From the NCBI GenBank assembly GCA_033002965.1, contig JAURVB010013565.1, positions 29,405 to 93,404 of the forward strand: DNA of 64,000 nt, read 5' to 3'. The translations under genes and the position numbers were made by a program. The notes below the pieces were generated by a model, which saw only the letters and a program-made list of their open reading frames with translations, was not told the DNA's origin and ran no database searches. Shown here in pieces: positions 1-12,495 of this stretch. Each line of letters opens with the position of its first letter. The stretch's first letter is position 1. The stretch comes from Piper betle (lineage: Eukaryota > Streptophyta > Magnoliopsida > Piperales > Piperaceae).

Positions 1-416
1 ATCATCCAATTTACTTATGCGATGGACAGAACTAGTGGGTCTCTAAGCCCATCAAGACAATCCTCTCAGATTCCTGCTCACATCTGCTGACATCCGAATC
101 TGGTATAAGATGAGATCTTATACCCATTCTACCTCTACTAGAACTACAACATTCCTTCCTCACATCTAACCAAACAATCTGATATCATGATAAAAATCCA
201 TATATGGCATGTAAGCTCAACTATGGTTAATGCCACATATTTCTAATCAAGTTCAGAATACACTATTATCCAAAGAACTTATGAAGAAAAATCCGCATGT
301 AAAGAAAATATACAGAAACAAACCTACCAGCTGGACTTGGAGCAGTCTTCGCACAGACATCACCTACAAAAGTATCATACATCTTAATCGACCGAGAGTG
401 GCTTTGATACCAATTC
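1..416 (-). mobile_element. Start of internal region of a family B (LARD-like) LTR element, cut by window edge
   Basis: Read on the minus strand this stretch matches the first ~400 bp of the element B interior (34649 onward): the primer binding site, then the same run of sequence including the segment about Gly/Pro-poor non-coding DNA near 34920-35050. No convincing coding sequence is seen. It belongs to the LTR at 417-3420, which is therefore the 5' LTR of a minus-strand element whose remainder lies left of the window. Confidence 0.8.
400..412 (-). other. Primer binding site (tRNA-iMet type)
   Basis: On the minus strand it reads TGGTATCAAAGCC, one base off the sequence complementary to the 3' end of plant initiator methionine tRNA (TGGTATCAGAGC), and lies 4 bases inside the LTR end. 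It fixes the orientation of the element. Confidence 0.75.
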
Positions 417-3400
417 TGTAACACCCCAAATCCAGTCCACGCTCCTGAACTGAACCAGCATATTACAGGCCTTGGTTAGGTCGGCTAACCCGAACCCAAC
501 TTGCGCGGATTTAATCTCGGTATCTTAAGATGAAGATATTACTCATCATGCATGGATGAATGCATAGAATCTTAACATGATACTACATGGATGATATGCA
601 AACTAAATTACATACCATCACAATTACGATCAAAATCGATGAAAATTCTGAAATAAAACGGACAGAATTTCCCTTAAAAGTGTAATTAGGGCCACCCTGT
701 CAAAATACTATATATAAACATATATGCAAATATGTATCTATATATCACGCAACTTCATTCACACAATTTGATATACTGTTTACTCACCCTAAGCTTGGGT
801 CTCAACCCACCACACTCCTGCTGTGCAAACTATTCATGTTTCACATTCTATCATCGTGTTTTAGCATTCAATCATGTCACATCATCATATCATTGCATTT
901 AATCATATCCTATCATGTCTTAGCATTTCACAACATTCACAATATAATAGCATCATAAATAGATATTAACCACTCTATTGACTGACATGTGTGCAAGTGA
1001 CAACAGTGCTCCTCCATCCAAACTGGCTCCTCCAATTCGTGATTATTACCTATATATAGTATAAAAACACGTCAGTAACAAGTGTTACTGGTCCGGAAAA
1101 TAAAATAACTATAACAAGCTGGCTATGAGAGCAAACTCTCATATGAAAGAAAACATCATATACTCCACATGAACACTCTGAAAAGCACTACTGAGGAGCC
1201 ACTGGGCTGTGACCCAATAGCATCCCGAACTTTCTGATCTATTGCTGCTGATGCCGCTCTCGGCATTTTCTTACTTCATTTTCTGGTCTCAAATCCTAAG
1301 CCCTCTCCTTACCTCCATATTTCTCCTGGCCTTGAGCACGAAGACCGAGTACTCTTAGGCAGTCGCCTTTAGTACACTTTAGACCACAAGTCCGGACATG
1401 CGCTGTACTAAATAGTACCCGTAAACCTCCACATTCTCCAGGTGTGAGGAACTCAAACGCGGAGTTATTAGGATCCCTCGAGAATGGAATACTCCACTGG
1501 CACTAATCTAGAGCCCGCTTTGGACTATCACGGCATCCACTCATGGTACGTGCAATCGGTTTCTCCATCTCTCGTCTTAATGAAAATGCGAAAACTACAT
1601 ATATGTAGGGCTGGGTAGGGATTTATATAATAGGCCCAAAGGCAACTTGTGGTGGATCTTGTTTTCGAAATCATCCTTGAGGGATCTCATCATCAAGAGG
1701 TTATTAATCCAGAAATCTGTTCGGCTAGATAGCCCGAGTTAAGTGGCATCCGATAAAACGCCACTTAACCCGCCCTGCAGGCATTAAATCAAACATACAA
1801 TAGAAGAGAGTAAAAACAAAGTCGAGTCCTAAACAGACCTAGTAGGAGCTCCAAGCTTGTCATCACGCCTAGGCGGCGATCTCCTACTTTGTACCTACAC
1901 ATCAAAACTAAATACTAATGCCCGGTGACTAAATGATGCATCAAACTCAATGAACATGACACACAATACGAATAGCATCCATCAACAGTCAATTCATCAT
2001 AATGTGAAAATAATTCTAAGTCATCCTATTCATACCAATTTTATACTATTTTTCTAAGTTACGTCATACTCGATTAGGATGCTTAAACTCGATCTACCTC
2101 ATTAGATCCCTCACTATTCATTCCCAATTGATTGCATCATGCAATCATCACTGCACTCATACTCATACATTTATCATGACAATTATTCAATCCTAGCATG
2201 ATGTGCTAACAATCATCAATTTTAAATAACTAACTCGGAGGTAATTATACCTCATGTCATCGGCAATCGGCAACAACTAGGGTTTCGTCACACATATCGG
2301 AGCTCGAATTCAGCGCTCATCAGCATCTGAAGTTCGATCGGGATTGACTGGATGAGCTCCACGGAAGATCCAGTGAACTCCAGTGAATCCGGTTTTTCGA
2401 CAAGTTCTGGCGGCTTTCCGGCGGCTTTAGTGGTTTTCCGGCACCTCTCTGGCAGTTTTTCGGTGACAATCGCCAGCGGCGTCTACTAGCTGGAAAGTGG
2501 TGATATTGGGTACCATTGGAACTGGCTCGGCGAGTTCGACGTATCTACAGCATCGACCTGGTCGACGGTTCGCCAGAAAATGGTCAAAACAGAGGCGGCA
2601 GTGATGGGTGACTAGATCTGGCCAGGTTGGGCGGCGTTGGATTTCGATCTGGTCAAGGAAGCTCACTTGAGTGTCGAAGGTGCTGAGGCAACCACTGGAT
2701 CACAGCAACGACAGTCACCGGCGGCGGAATCGACAATGCAGGCACAACCCAGGCTCGGCACTAGGCGCGGCAATTCTGGCGTCGCAGCAGCTAGACAGTG
2801 GCCGGGACTGGTCGAGGAGGCATGGCGACGCCATGGTGGGGCTAGCCAGCGATGATCGGTGGCAGGCCGGTGTCCACGGCAACGGCGGCGACGTTGCACA
2901 GGGGCAGGATCGAGGCAATGTTTTGGGCAAGAAGGTGTTGGGAGGGAAGGGAAGGGCTGGTGGCAAACTTGTAAATATTACTTGACTTGCCTCCAGCTCT
3001 AGTCAAAAATAATAATTACGTCACCATAAATCCTAAACAAATTCCATACAAATCGGAAAAATCCCATAAAATCAAACAACCACCAAAACATAATAATAAT
3101 ATGCTCTAAAACTATCAACCCACCCAAACTGCTTGTAACGCATCCTAACGCGATAAACAGCCTAAGATTAATTCTACGATCCACTATATATAAAAATAAA
3201 AAAAGTATCTACCATACTCTCATATTTTCTGATAACTCATTTTGTTCTGCTGTGTCCATGACGTTATCATCATATACTTGGGTACGCAAGATCCTCATAG
3301 CTCATACACACGACTGGCGTCGGCTCAGTATACGTGTTCTGAAACTGACTCGAATCAGAAATAACGGTCGAATCGACTGGTTCTGAATATAAAGCCCTAA

Positions 3401-3420
3401 CTCTAATAGTGGGTTTCACA
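417..3420 (-). mobile_element. 5' LTR of minus-strand family B element
   Basis: About 3.0 kb. On the minus strand it starts TGTGAAACCC at 3420 and ends GGGTGTTACA at 417, the TG...CA ends typical of LTRs. It is collinear with the two LTRs of element B (31689-34648 and 38039-41036), including the GC-rich block (here 2430-2950), the TATA-like motif, and the conserved hairpins (1736-1771, 1124-1143). It is more diverged than those two are from each other, so it is an older insertion. All short open frames in it are spurious. Confidence 0.85.
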
Positions 3421-3580
3421 CTTAACATCACTCTAAAATCACTCCATAAACACGCTTACTGACTCCTATATTGCACTCACAAACACACCTACAGTCTTAT
3501 CTTCAATTCACAAACTTCACTCTGCACTTGGATTAGAAACTCTAGAACAATAGAAAAAGAGGGAGATAAAGGACTTAGAA
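3421..3580 (-). mobile_element. Endogenous pararetrovirus leader fragment
   Basis: The reverse complement aligns closely with 42990-43090, the transcribed leader just downstream of a TATA box in the other pararetrovirus copy. Element B2 is inserted at its 3' end (3420/3421) and solo LTR A at its 5' end (3580). Joined across the solo LTR with 6436 onward it reproduces the order TATA box, then leader. No coding sequence. Confidence 0.65.
3576..3580. repeat. Target-site duplication (left copy) of solo LTR A
   Basis: tagaa, repeated exactly at 6431-6435 immediately after the solo LTR. Confidence 0.9.
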
Positions 3581-6430
3581 TGTAACACCCCGTTTCGGCT
3601 CACCCGTGAACCGACCCGGAAATGTCACCGGCGACCGAACCGTTCGTTAATCTACTAGATTCGGTTAAGCCGACCAGGATCTACTCTCGGCGTCTCAAGA
3701 TGGAGATGCAAATATGAAATGCATAAATGAGAACGATTGGGTTCTAACGGAGTCCTACATGCATGCTATGATGTACAAGCAAAATAAGACAAAACAACAA
3801 ATGAAAAACCAAAAGAAAATATATATTATTTTATGAAAATACGATAACACCTAGCAATCTACCATGACATTAAATCATTATCTCATTCGTTTTTACCCGA
3901 GCCGAGTCTGAACTCCAAGGCTCCCTACTCAGTCATATTTATCAGTTCGTTTCATAACAAGTAATTCATTCAAGACAAAAACATTGTAATAATCATTCAC
4001 ACAGCATTAACACACCGTCATTATACGTTACACGCGGCAGGTACATGTGTGCGCGGTTCCGTGCTGCTCCTCCGCAGTCCCGACAGCTTTCATCGCTCGC
4101 ATTCCTCACCTACATATATATAGGAAAACCGTCAGTAACGAGTGTTACCGGCCCGGAAAATAACTAATATCAATCTGGCACAGGAGAGCAAACTCTCCTG
4201 TTGAATCAAAACCATATACTTCCTCAAGAACTCTCATCAGGGCACATACGGGAGCCGTCGCCGTCGGGCCGTCGCCCTCGGGTCGACAGCGTCCCCCTAT
4301 CTTTCTCATCCTCATACCTTGGCCATTCCTCTATCGCTTCTCGCATCAAATTTCATTCCTTACCGCCCTCTGCACCTTCCATATTACTCCTGGCCTTGAG
4401 CACAAAGGCCGAGCACTCTCAGGCAGTCGCCTTCAGTACCCTTTGAACCACAAGTCTAGACATGCGCTGCATTGCAGTACCCGTAAACCTCCACACTTCT
4501 CCGGGTTTGAGGAACTCAAAGGTGGAGTTGTCCGGATCCTTCGGGAACGAAGTGGGTTCTCCCCAGCTCCAGAGCCCGCTCTTCCGGGCACACGCCCTAT
4601 CTGAAGACGTGGCCGCAAGTAACCCTCATTCCATCTCTCACCGAAAACACGAAAACTATATATATATAGGCCTGGGTTGGGATTTATACAATAGGCCCGA
4701 AGGCATCGTGAGCTGGATCTGAAGTTCGAAAACAAACTCGAGGGATCTCATCCTCGAGGGTTATTAATCCGAAAAAAGAACTGTTGGCTAAATGGCCCGA
4801 GTTAAGTGGGATCCGATAAAACGCCACTTAACTCGTCCTGCACATGATAAATCAAATAAACAATAGAGTAGCGTAAAACAGAGAACGAGTCCTAAACGGA
4901 CCTGGTAGAAGCTCCAAACGGGTCCACGCGCCTAGGCGGCGAGCTCCTACACCGTACCTACACAATCAAGCTAAAAACTAACGCCCGCATGATGAATCAC
5001 ACATCCTATAGCATGCACGCACAATCAACACAATCACGCATCAAGCAACACACATTAACCTATATCAATTCTAGCAAGTCTACTTAGGCTAGTTTGCATT
5101 AGATCATGATCATTACCTAATAACCCTAATTAGTTTCATAACTTCTATTTTTAACACCACACAATTCCACAAATTTCATATTTTATTCTAAATCAAATCC
5201 ACATTTATATAAGTAATTACAATGCACAATTCATCAATCATAGCATGCAAATTCTAATAATCAATACTTTCAATTAATTAAGTTAAAATAAATTATACCT
5301 CGCGTCGTCGAAAATCGGCGACGGCTAGGGTTTCCGTTTCGCGGCTCGAAACTCGAATTCGGCACCTAGCGGCGTCCGAAGTCCGATCAGATTGGACTGG
5401 GTGCGTTCGGCGGATGATCCGGCGAATTTCCCACGAATCCAATTTTCCGGCAGTTCCGGCGGTTTTCCGGCGAGTGTCGGCGGTTTTCCGGCGGATTCCG
5501 ACGGTTTTCCGGCGATGATTCGGGACGGGGCAATCAGGGGGTCTATCGGCACCAGCTCGACGAGCTCGGTCCAATGGCGGTGTCAAACAGAGCAGCCGAG
5601 GCGGCGATGGCCGTCGACGGCGGCGTCGAAAATGGGCGGCGGCGGCGGCGTGCTCCGATCGGGGCTCCGGCCGGCCTCGACGGCGGTCGGGATGATGGGG
5701 GAAACGTCGGCGACGGCGAGGGGTGGTCGTCGGGGTCACAGCGGCGGCGGAGCGGCCCGGACGGCGGCGGAATCCGACCGAAGTGGCAGGCGTCGAGGCG
5801 GCTTCGTGGGGCGATTCCGGCGTCGTGGCGGCGAGACGGTGGCCGGGGTGGGTCGTGGCGGCACGGCGACGGCACGGCGGGGCAGGGCGGCGTCGATTGG
5901 CGGCAGTCGACGGCGGTGGCGGTGACGGCGGCGGCGAGGGTTTGGGGTGAGGAAGGGTCGGGAGGGATGAAAGGGCGTGCGATGGCATTTTTGTAAATTA
6001 AACTTGACTCGACTCCGACTCGAGTCAATAATAATAACTATCTCCTAATAAATCCTAAAAAAATCCAAAAAATTGGGAAAAATCCCGTAAAATCAAACGA
6101 ACACAGCAACATCCAAATGATATGTTCTATAACTAATAACCCACCCAAACTCACCTATATCGCGTCCTAATTCGTCATTCGGCCCTAAAAATATTCTACG
6201 ATCAAATAAAAATAACAATCAATACTGCATACCTCCATATACTTGATAACCCATTTTTCATCATCTTTTAGGCGTTATCATCGTACATTTGAGCATGCAT
6301 GACCCTCATCGCTCATAACTCACAGCTGGCCTCAACTCAGCTCGCGGTCCATGAAGCTGACTCGATTCGAACCGACGTTGACCGACTGGTTCACTCCCGT
6401 AAAACTCTGGCTCGAGTCACTGGTTTTACA
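3581..6430 (-). mobile_element. Solo LTR, family A, minus strand
   Basis: A complete 2850-bp LTR with no internal region or partner LTR. On the minus strand it begins TGTAAAACCA and ends GGGTGTTACA, and matches both LTRs of element A (17250-19951, 22116-25044) along its length. A perfect 5-bp duplication (tagaa) flanks it, showing that it inserted as a full element and then lost the interior by LTR-LTR recombination. It carries the GC-rich segment (5300-5990), with imperfect ~28-bp repeats around a CGGTTTTCCGG core (5430-5520), and intact hairpins at 4798-4835 and 4181-4200. The long overlapping frames over the GC block are composition artefacts. Confidence 0.9.
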
Positions 6431-6435
6431 TAGAA
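6431..6435. repeat. Target-site duplication (right copy) of solo LTR A
   Basis: tagaa, identical to 3576-3580. Confidence 0.9.
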
Positions 6436-7160
6436 GACTCTATTTAGAAACATAAATTAGGTATAAGAATTCTCCTCCAATATTTTCTTCATTCTTAGAA
6501 GATTCACCAACATGAAAATAAGAATTTTGAAATAGGTTGAGATGTTTTGAACTTTCTTCTAATTGGTTTTCTAAATTTCCATACTCAATAACTTCAATTC
6601 ATCTTTGTAATTGAACTAGCTCAGCTTTAAGAGCATTTATCTCAAATCTTAAATCTTGCACATATAGGATTTTTTCTTCTTCATTCTTCCAAATAGTTCA
6701 ATCATATTATATGAGGATTAATTACAACTCCTATTTTACGTTTAAGTTTTTTCTTACTAGCTTCTAAAACTTTTTATATAATGTTAAGCTATTGATTGTT
6801 ATCTTCGATGGGGTATATCAGATCTAATAAAATAGATTCCTAAGTGGTAATCATGTTAATACTTAAACCATTAATATCCATTATGGCCTTACAATGATCA
6901 CAGTTATGGTTTGTATCACTTTCATCCTCATTATTAGTATGAGTGTCCCATTCAGACGAATTTGACTGATCTAACTCTAATAGTTCTAATTCAAAATTAT
7001 CATCATATTCTAATAATTCTAATAATTTTGTTTTTCATCATCTGATATAGATAACACATTAATTTTCCTTTTTATCTTACAATGCTTCTTGGTATGACCG
7101 TTATGACCGCAATCCCAGCATACTAATGGCTTAGTACTAGCTTTTCTCTTGATATTTTTA
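6436..7160 (-). pseudogene. Endogenous pararetrovirus fragment: zinc knuckle and coiled-coil region, joined to promoter DNA
   Basis: Read on the minus strand from 7160 down, the frame gives a basic stretch and a CCHC knuckle (C-X2-C-X4-H-X4-C, about 7079-7120), as in the coat-protein region of Caulimoviridae. A Ser/Asp/Glu-rich stretch with several stops and frameshifts follows, then a coiled-coil-like segment rich in Leu, Glu and Lys (about 6480-6660). At about 6475 it jumps to the promoter/leader sequence (TATA-like element at 6438-6448), so intervening polyprotein sequence is deleted. The segment 6480-6660 recurs inverted at 7165-7330. It cannot encode a functional product. Genus assignment (florendovirus- or petuvirus-like) is tentative. 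Confidence 0.65.
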
Positions 7161-7751
7161 AGATTCTCTTAAAGCTGAGGTAGTTCAATTACAAAGATAA
7201 ATCAAAGTTGTTGAGTTAGGACATTTAGAAAACCAATTAGAAGAAAGTTCAGAAGATCTCAACCTATTTGAAAATTCTGAATTTCATGTTGGTGAATCTT
7301 CTAAGAATGAAGAAAATATTGAAGAATATTTAAGCGTAATAAAACAAACTATATCGCTAAAATATGTAATAAAAATAAAGATAATAGTTGATTAAAATTT
7401 TACACTAGAGACATAGCTTTAGTAGATACCAGAGTAGAATGAAACATCATTAGAGAAGGATTAATTCGTACTTAGTATTATGAAAAAACTACTCAAGCAT
7501 TATCTACTTAGTGTTATCTAATGTTGTAATATGCATTTAGGATATATTTATATTTATGACTTTTATTTTAATCTAGGATACTGTAGTGAAGTCATACTCG
7601 GTAATCCTTTTACAACATTAATAAAACCTTTCAATGTAGATGATGTAAGCATTCATACTAAGCTTAAAGGTAACGAAGTAACTTTTTAAGTTAGAATATC
7701 CTAAGTGGAAAACATTAATATCTACATTAAAAGAAAATTCTTTAATGAAGA
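7161..7751 (+). pseudogene. Endogenous pararetrovirus fragment: coiled coil and aspartic protease remnant
   Basis: Plus strand, broken by many stops. The first ~170 bp repeat the coiled-coil segment of the minus-strand copy. From about 7408 the translation carries a degenerate aspartic protease site (ALVDTRVE where DTGA is expected), followed by a downstream EVILGNPF motif (about 7590-7610) typical of caulimovirid proteases. Order and strand fit the reverse transcriptase remnant at 26827 onward, suggesting one viral insertion later split by retrotransposons. Some sequence between protease and RT is missing. Confidence 0.6.
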
Positions 7752-9254
7752 TATAAACCCCATTCTCAGATTACCCGATTTTAGTTTTGCCCTATTCGGG
7801 TAAGTATCGAGTCGGTTCGAGCGAGCTCAAGCCAAACCAATTTTCAAAATAGGAGTATAGGGCCCAGATGGTCATATAAGCATGTTATGGAGGTTGAGTA
7901 TGTCTGACATGCATATGATAGTTGAGCATGAGTTATTAGTGTGTACATGAGGTATACATATAATTTTCATGAGTTAGGTAGGATTTTAGGCCTAGATCTA
8001 GGTCGTTGCTGCATTTAGCATCCATTTGGGATTTCTGGGTATTTCATTTACAAGCAGCATAGGAATTTTGGATCACTTGATTGTGCCCCTGTGGGCCCAG
8101 CTTGATTGAGCTTAGGGTTCGAGGCCCATTTAACCTTCTTCTTCAATTCCTGCCTATAAAGTCACTTTTACAACTCAAGCCAGTTCGACTTTGGACAGTC
8201 TCAATCCAAGCTTTCTATCCATATGTATATTGCATATACCCATAGGTGGGTCCTACTAGACTAGGAGTTGTTAGATGTTCTGATCATGCCACATGGCAAG
8301 ATCTGAGCCATCCACGTCGAACCTAGTTTTCTCGCATTCATGTTTCAAACATTTCCATTGATTTTTAGAGTTACCCTTTAGAGCCGCCACCACTTTGGCT
8401 CACTGCCGGCCACTGTATCGGTACAACCGTGACCACCTCGCAGCTGGCTATCAGTCTATACCCATGATTGCCATTGGCGCAGCCATAGTCACCACTGGGG
8501 ACGATGTTTTTGTTGTCGATTTTGGCCGCCGCCGCCACCTGCAAGGGCCATTTTCCCGTCCCGACGAGTGTCCTCCAGCAAAGCTGACCGCCCCGACATC
8601 TTCCTTCTATCGAGATCTTCCGTTTGAGACCAACACTGACCTTCGCCGTCACTGTGATCGCCACCAGCAACTCGCATTTGCCCAGCGGCATTTTCCATTG
8701 TTTTTGATCGTTTTAGAGTTAACCACCGGTCGAACAACGCTGATTGCCGGCGACGTCGTCGCAACCGACGGTGATACTGTTGCTTCCCGACCGTTTTTCA
8801 GACAACCAACCGCCGCACTCTACGGGTCGTCACAACCATCACGTTCCCTGTCCTCCCCTCTATCAATCCTGACTGGCAGCGACCCCTGCCATGCCACCGT
8901 CGGCATTTTTGGCGATGGGCACCACCGCCCTTTGTCGAGCCCGTTTACCTGTTTTCCAGTGATCGCATTTGTGCCCGAGTCGGCCAGCCATGTCTGTGTC
9001 CATGTCCATCACTCCAAACCAGCCCAGCCAACCCAGCTCAGTAGTTTATTTGACCCAAACCTAGTTGGCTCAGCCCAACTCGGTCTGTTTCAGCTTGGTT
9101 CGGTCTGGATCAGCCCGTTTTTGGCCGTTTCTCAACCATTTTTGGTAATTCTAGAGCCCCTATATTAGTTTATATGCATATTCACATTGTTTAGGATGTT
9201 TGGATGTTATGAGTATTTTTTCTTTATTTATTAACTATTTTATTTACTTATTGT
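7752..9254 (+). mobile_element. Truncated LTR, family C
   Basis: Collinear with the solo LTR starting at 28652: the same run through the 'gggcccagatg' and 'ggcctagatctagg' landmarks, the GC-richer part (8380-9150) and the AT-rich stretch after 'gtttggatgttatg'. The first dinucleotide is TA instead of TG. It stops abruptly at about 9254, where the family D array starts in the opposite orientation. A 257-residue open frame inside (8395-9168) has no recognisable domain and lies in repeated LTR sequence, so I do not call it a gene. Confidence 0.7.
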
Positions 9255-9793
9255 TAAGTGGGATCAAATAAAACACCACTTAACTTGTCTTATAATCTTT
9301 AAAAATTAAATCACGATAGAATAGAACAATAAATCTGGGGTGAGTCCTAAACGGACCTAGTAGAAGCTCCGAGTGTGTCTTAGAGCCTAAATGGTGAGCA
9401 TCTACTCTGTACCTAATCGGGAATCATGTGGGAAGAGAAATGGTTGTGCCCAGCTTGAGTAAGGATCGGGGGAAAAGAGAAGGAAGAAGAAAAAGGAGGT
9501 TGGGTGAGAAGGATGAATGGTAACAGTGTCAGAAGTATGGAATATATAGATGTCAGAGTGAGAAAAACGAATTGGTCAAGTGAGAAAAATGAATGGTCAG
9601 TTGAGAAAAATGAATGGTTAGGCGAGAAAAATGAATGGTCGTTGAGGAAAACGAATGGTTGTATGAGAAAAATAAATGGTCGTCTCATAATTAAAACTTA
9701 ACTCGACTGAAAATAAACTTAAGTCGACTAAAAATAATTGTTGAACTGACTGGTTTAGATTATAAAACCCTGATTCGAATCACGGGTTTTGCA
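9255..9793 (-). mobile_element. Family D LTR 1 (truncated; 3' LTR of array)
   Basis: Minus-strand LTR of which only the 5' third remains, up to the stem-loop at about 9253-9284 that forms the breakpoint. On the minus strand it starts TGCAAAACCCG and is preceded by a polypurine tract. It contains the ~19-bp tandem repeat (9556-9683). Confidence 0.75.
9556..9683. repeat. ~19-bp tandem repeat in family D LTR (copy 1)
   Basis: About seven imperfect units around the core gagaaaaatgaatggtca. The same block occurs in the other D LTRs at 11796-11920, 13789-13893 and 16006-16130, with differing unit sequence and number. Confidence 0.8.
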
Positions 9794-10496
9794 ATCTTCC
9801 CTCCTTATAAAAATTTCCTCATCAAAATTTTAAATTAAGAATGCTTCACTCTCAATGTCCTGATTGACCACATCTAAAGCATATGTCCTTACCCACTCTG
9901 CATATTTCCTCATGATGGTGTCTAGAGTTTTGACTTGTTGGGTGTCTACTCTCCTGAAATTGTCCATCCATAACTCTCATTCTGGTTAGGGCATCTAGCC
10001 TATGCCTCTGTTGTGTCCTCTGATCCAATTGATATTTTTGAGCTTTTGTCTCTGTTCATAGTCTTGGCGGGGTTGAGTAGTCAAAATTCGCTCAGCTTGG
10101 CTTGCGGCTAGCACTACATCCCCAAAAGTGGCAAATCTGCATTTGTACCATTGCCAACCATGCAATGGCATCATCTGTTTCAGTCTAACAGCTGAGGCAG
10201 CTTCCAGTACAATGGCTCCCGCTACGGTGGCTTACTAAACCAGGCTCAATGGGATTTCCTCACTGCAGTGCTGTTCTAGATTGGCTAGACACCATCTCTC
10301 ATGATTACTCCAACTCCCTGATCCAATCCTGAAAATACTATCATACGACCTATTGGTGAGAAATCTATAAATAAAAGACAACGAGGACAAATACATATAT
10401 ACCTACCAGCTGGACTTGGAGCACTTTTCCACACACATCACGCAGAAAAAATATCTTCCAACTGAATCGACTGAGAGTTTGCACTTACACCAAAAT
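9794..10496 (-). pseudogene. Family D internal region 1: gag remnant
   Basis: On the minus strand: degenerate primer binding site next to 10497, then a short N-terminal gag piece, then a segment reading FATFGDVVLAASQAERIL, which corresponds to FATFGDVVRAAGEAERVI in the gag of element A (about 21335-21395). Near the end a single CCHC-type knuckle start (CFRCGQSGH) is followed by a stop. The polypurine tract (RC of cttccctccttat, 9796-9808) abuts the LTR. No protease, RT or integrase. Confidence 0.7.
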
Positions 10497-12009
10497 TGTA
10501 ACACCCCAAGTCTGGTTTATTCTCGGAACCGAACAGGAATGTTACTGGTCCTAGTTAGGTCGGCTAACCCGAACCCAACCCTATTGATCTACTTTCGGCG
10601 TTTTGAAATAGAAGATGTTTATTGCTATGCATTGATGAATGTACAGAGCCTTAGCATGCTACTACATGAATGACAAGATTGCTAGCTTACCAAACAAAAT
10701 TAGTACGATAAAGTCGATAAAAATTCTGAAAATAGAACGGAAAAAATTTCCCTTAAAAAGTAAAATAAAAGTCCACCCTGTCAAATCAACATGTATAAAT
10801 ATATATAAATATATAACGCATTGATATTCACAAAAAATTCTAATTTGCTGCATAATTCATTATAAATCTTGGGTCTCGACCCATCTATGCATTCTAATTA
10901 CTTTTCACACCATATGAATTCAATTTTCATACCTTACATCACATCATTCTTAATATAATGACAACATAAACAAAACATTAACATTCTATCGTCTGACATG
11001 TGTATGTGCAAGAGGCGTCACAGCTCCTTCCTGACTGGCTCATCCTACTCCTGATCGTCACCTATATATATTATAAAAACACGTAAGTAACAAGTGTTAC
11101 TGGACCTAAAATATAACTAATAACAAACTAGCCATTAGAGCAAACTCTCATATGAAAGAAAACATTTTCATGAAATCTTTAAAGGGCATCTACTGAACTG
11201 AAATCATCTGAACTTATCTGCTGCTACTGATGCCTCGGCATATTCTCATTTCACGTTTTGGTCCCTCGGGAACACTATCATATCTTAAGCCTTTCTCTTA
11301 TTCCCATGCCCACTCGTGTAGCATGGTTCTCGAAAAATAGTAAAAACTACATATATATATATATATAGGTCTGGGTAGGGATTTATAAAATAGGCTCAAA
11401 GGCAACTTGTGGTTGATCTCATTTTTTAAAACATACTCAAGGGATCTCGGTTATTAATTCGGAAGATCGATAGATTAAATGACCCGCTTTAAGTGGGATC
11501 CAATAAAATACCACTTAACTCGTCCTACAATCTGTAAAAATTAAATCACGACAGACTAGAAAAATAAATCATGGGCAAGTCCTAAACAGACCTAGTAGAA
11601 GCTCCAAGTGTGTCTTAGCGCTATGGTGAGCATCTACTCCATACCTAATCGTCAATCATGTGGTGATGACGAATATTTATGACTGGCTTGAGTAAGAATC
11701 CTGGGGGAAAAGAGAAGGAAGAAAAAGAAGAACGAAGTTGGGTGAAAAGGAAGATTTGTGACAGTGTCAAAAGTGTGGAATATATAGTTGTATGGGTGAG
11801 AAAAACGAATGGTCAGGTGAGAAAAATGATAGGTTAGTTGAGAAAAATGAATGGTCAAGCAAGAAAAATGAATGGTCCTTGACAAAAATGAATGGTTGTC
11901 TGAGAAAAATGAATGGTCATCTCATAATTAAAACTTAACTCGACTGAAAATAGTGGTTGATCTAACCAGTTCAGATTATGAAATCCTGATTCAAATCACG
12001 GGTTTAGCA
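10497..12009 (-). mobile_element. Family D LTR 2
   Basis: 1513 bp. On the minus strand it starts TGCTAAACCC at 12009 and ends GGGTGTTACA at 10497. Contains the 19-bp tandem repeat (11796-11920), a short TA microsatellite (11347-11366) and a conserved stem-loop at about 11484-11522. Confidence 0.85.
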
Positions 12010-12495
12010 ATCTTCTCTCCTTATAAAAATTTTGCCCAAGAAATTTTAAATTAAGAACGTTTCACTCTTGATGTCTAGATTGATGGTGTTGTCTTTGTTC
12101 ATAGTCTCATCGGCCAACCGTGCAATGGCATCACCCGTTTCGGTTTGAAGGCTTCTAACGCTATGGCGGCTTCCACTACTATGGCTCCCGCTACAGAAGC
12201 TTCCACTACGATGGCTCCCACTGTGGCTGTTTACTAAGTCTTGCTCACTATGATTTCCTAGCTGGGATGTGGCTCTAGATCGGCTAGACACCGTCTCGCA
12301 TGATTACTCCAACTCACTGATCCAATCTGGAAAATACTATCATACTACGTATTGGTGAGAAACCTATAAATGAAAGACAGCAAGGATAGAAATATATATA
12401 CCTGCCAGCTAGACTTGCAGCAATCTTTGCACACACATCACTTATAAAAATATTTTCTAACTAAATCTGGCAAGATTTTGCTCTGATACCAAAAT
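12010..12495 (-). pseudogene. Family D internal region 2: short gag N-terminus
   Basis: Shortest interior. On the minus strand the primer binding site is intact (TGGTATCAGAGC at about 12480-12492). It is followed by an 81-residue open frame (12291-12046) with a Ser/Gly/His-rich N-terminus (SHSGSHRSGS-type repeats) and ARLADETMNKDN, which resembles the ARLAEAQIQMQQ start of the element A gag coiled region. It ends at the polypurine tract. The central and C-terminal gag present in interiors 1 and 3 is deleted. Confidence 0.7.

Noticed and set aside
5293..6028. Open frames up to 231 codons on both strands (Arg/Pro/Gly-rich)
   Set aside because: They lie in the GC-rich block of a solo LTR; all frames are open because stop codons are rare in ccg-type repeats. 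No domain, and sister LTRs break the frames.
8395..9168. 257-codon frame in the truncated family C LTR
   Set aside because: No recognisable domain; it is within repeated LTR sequence and is not kept in the other C copies.
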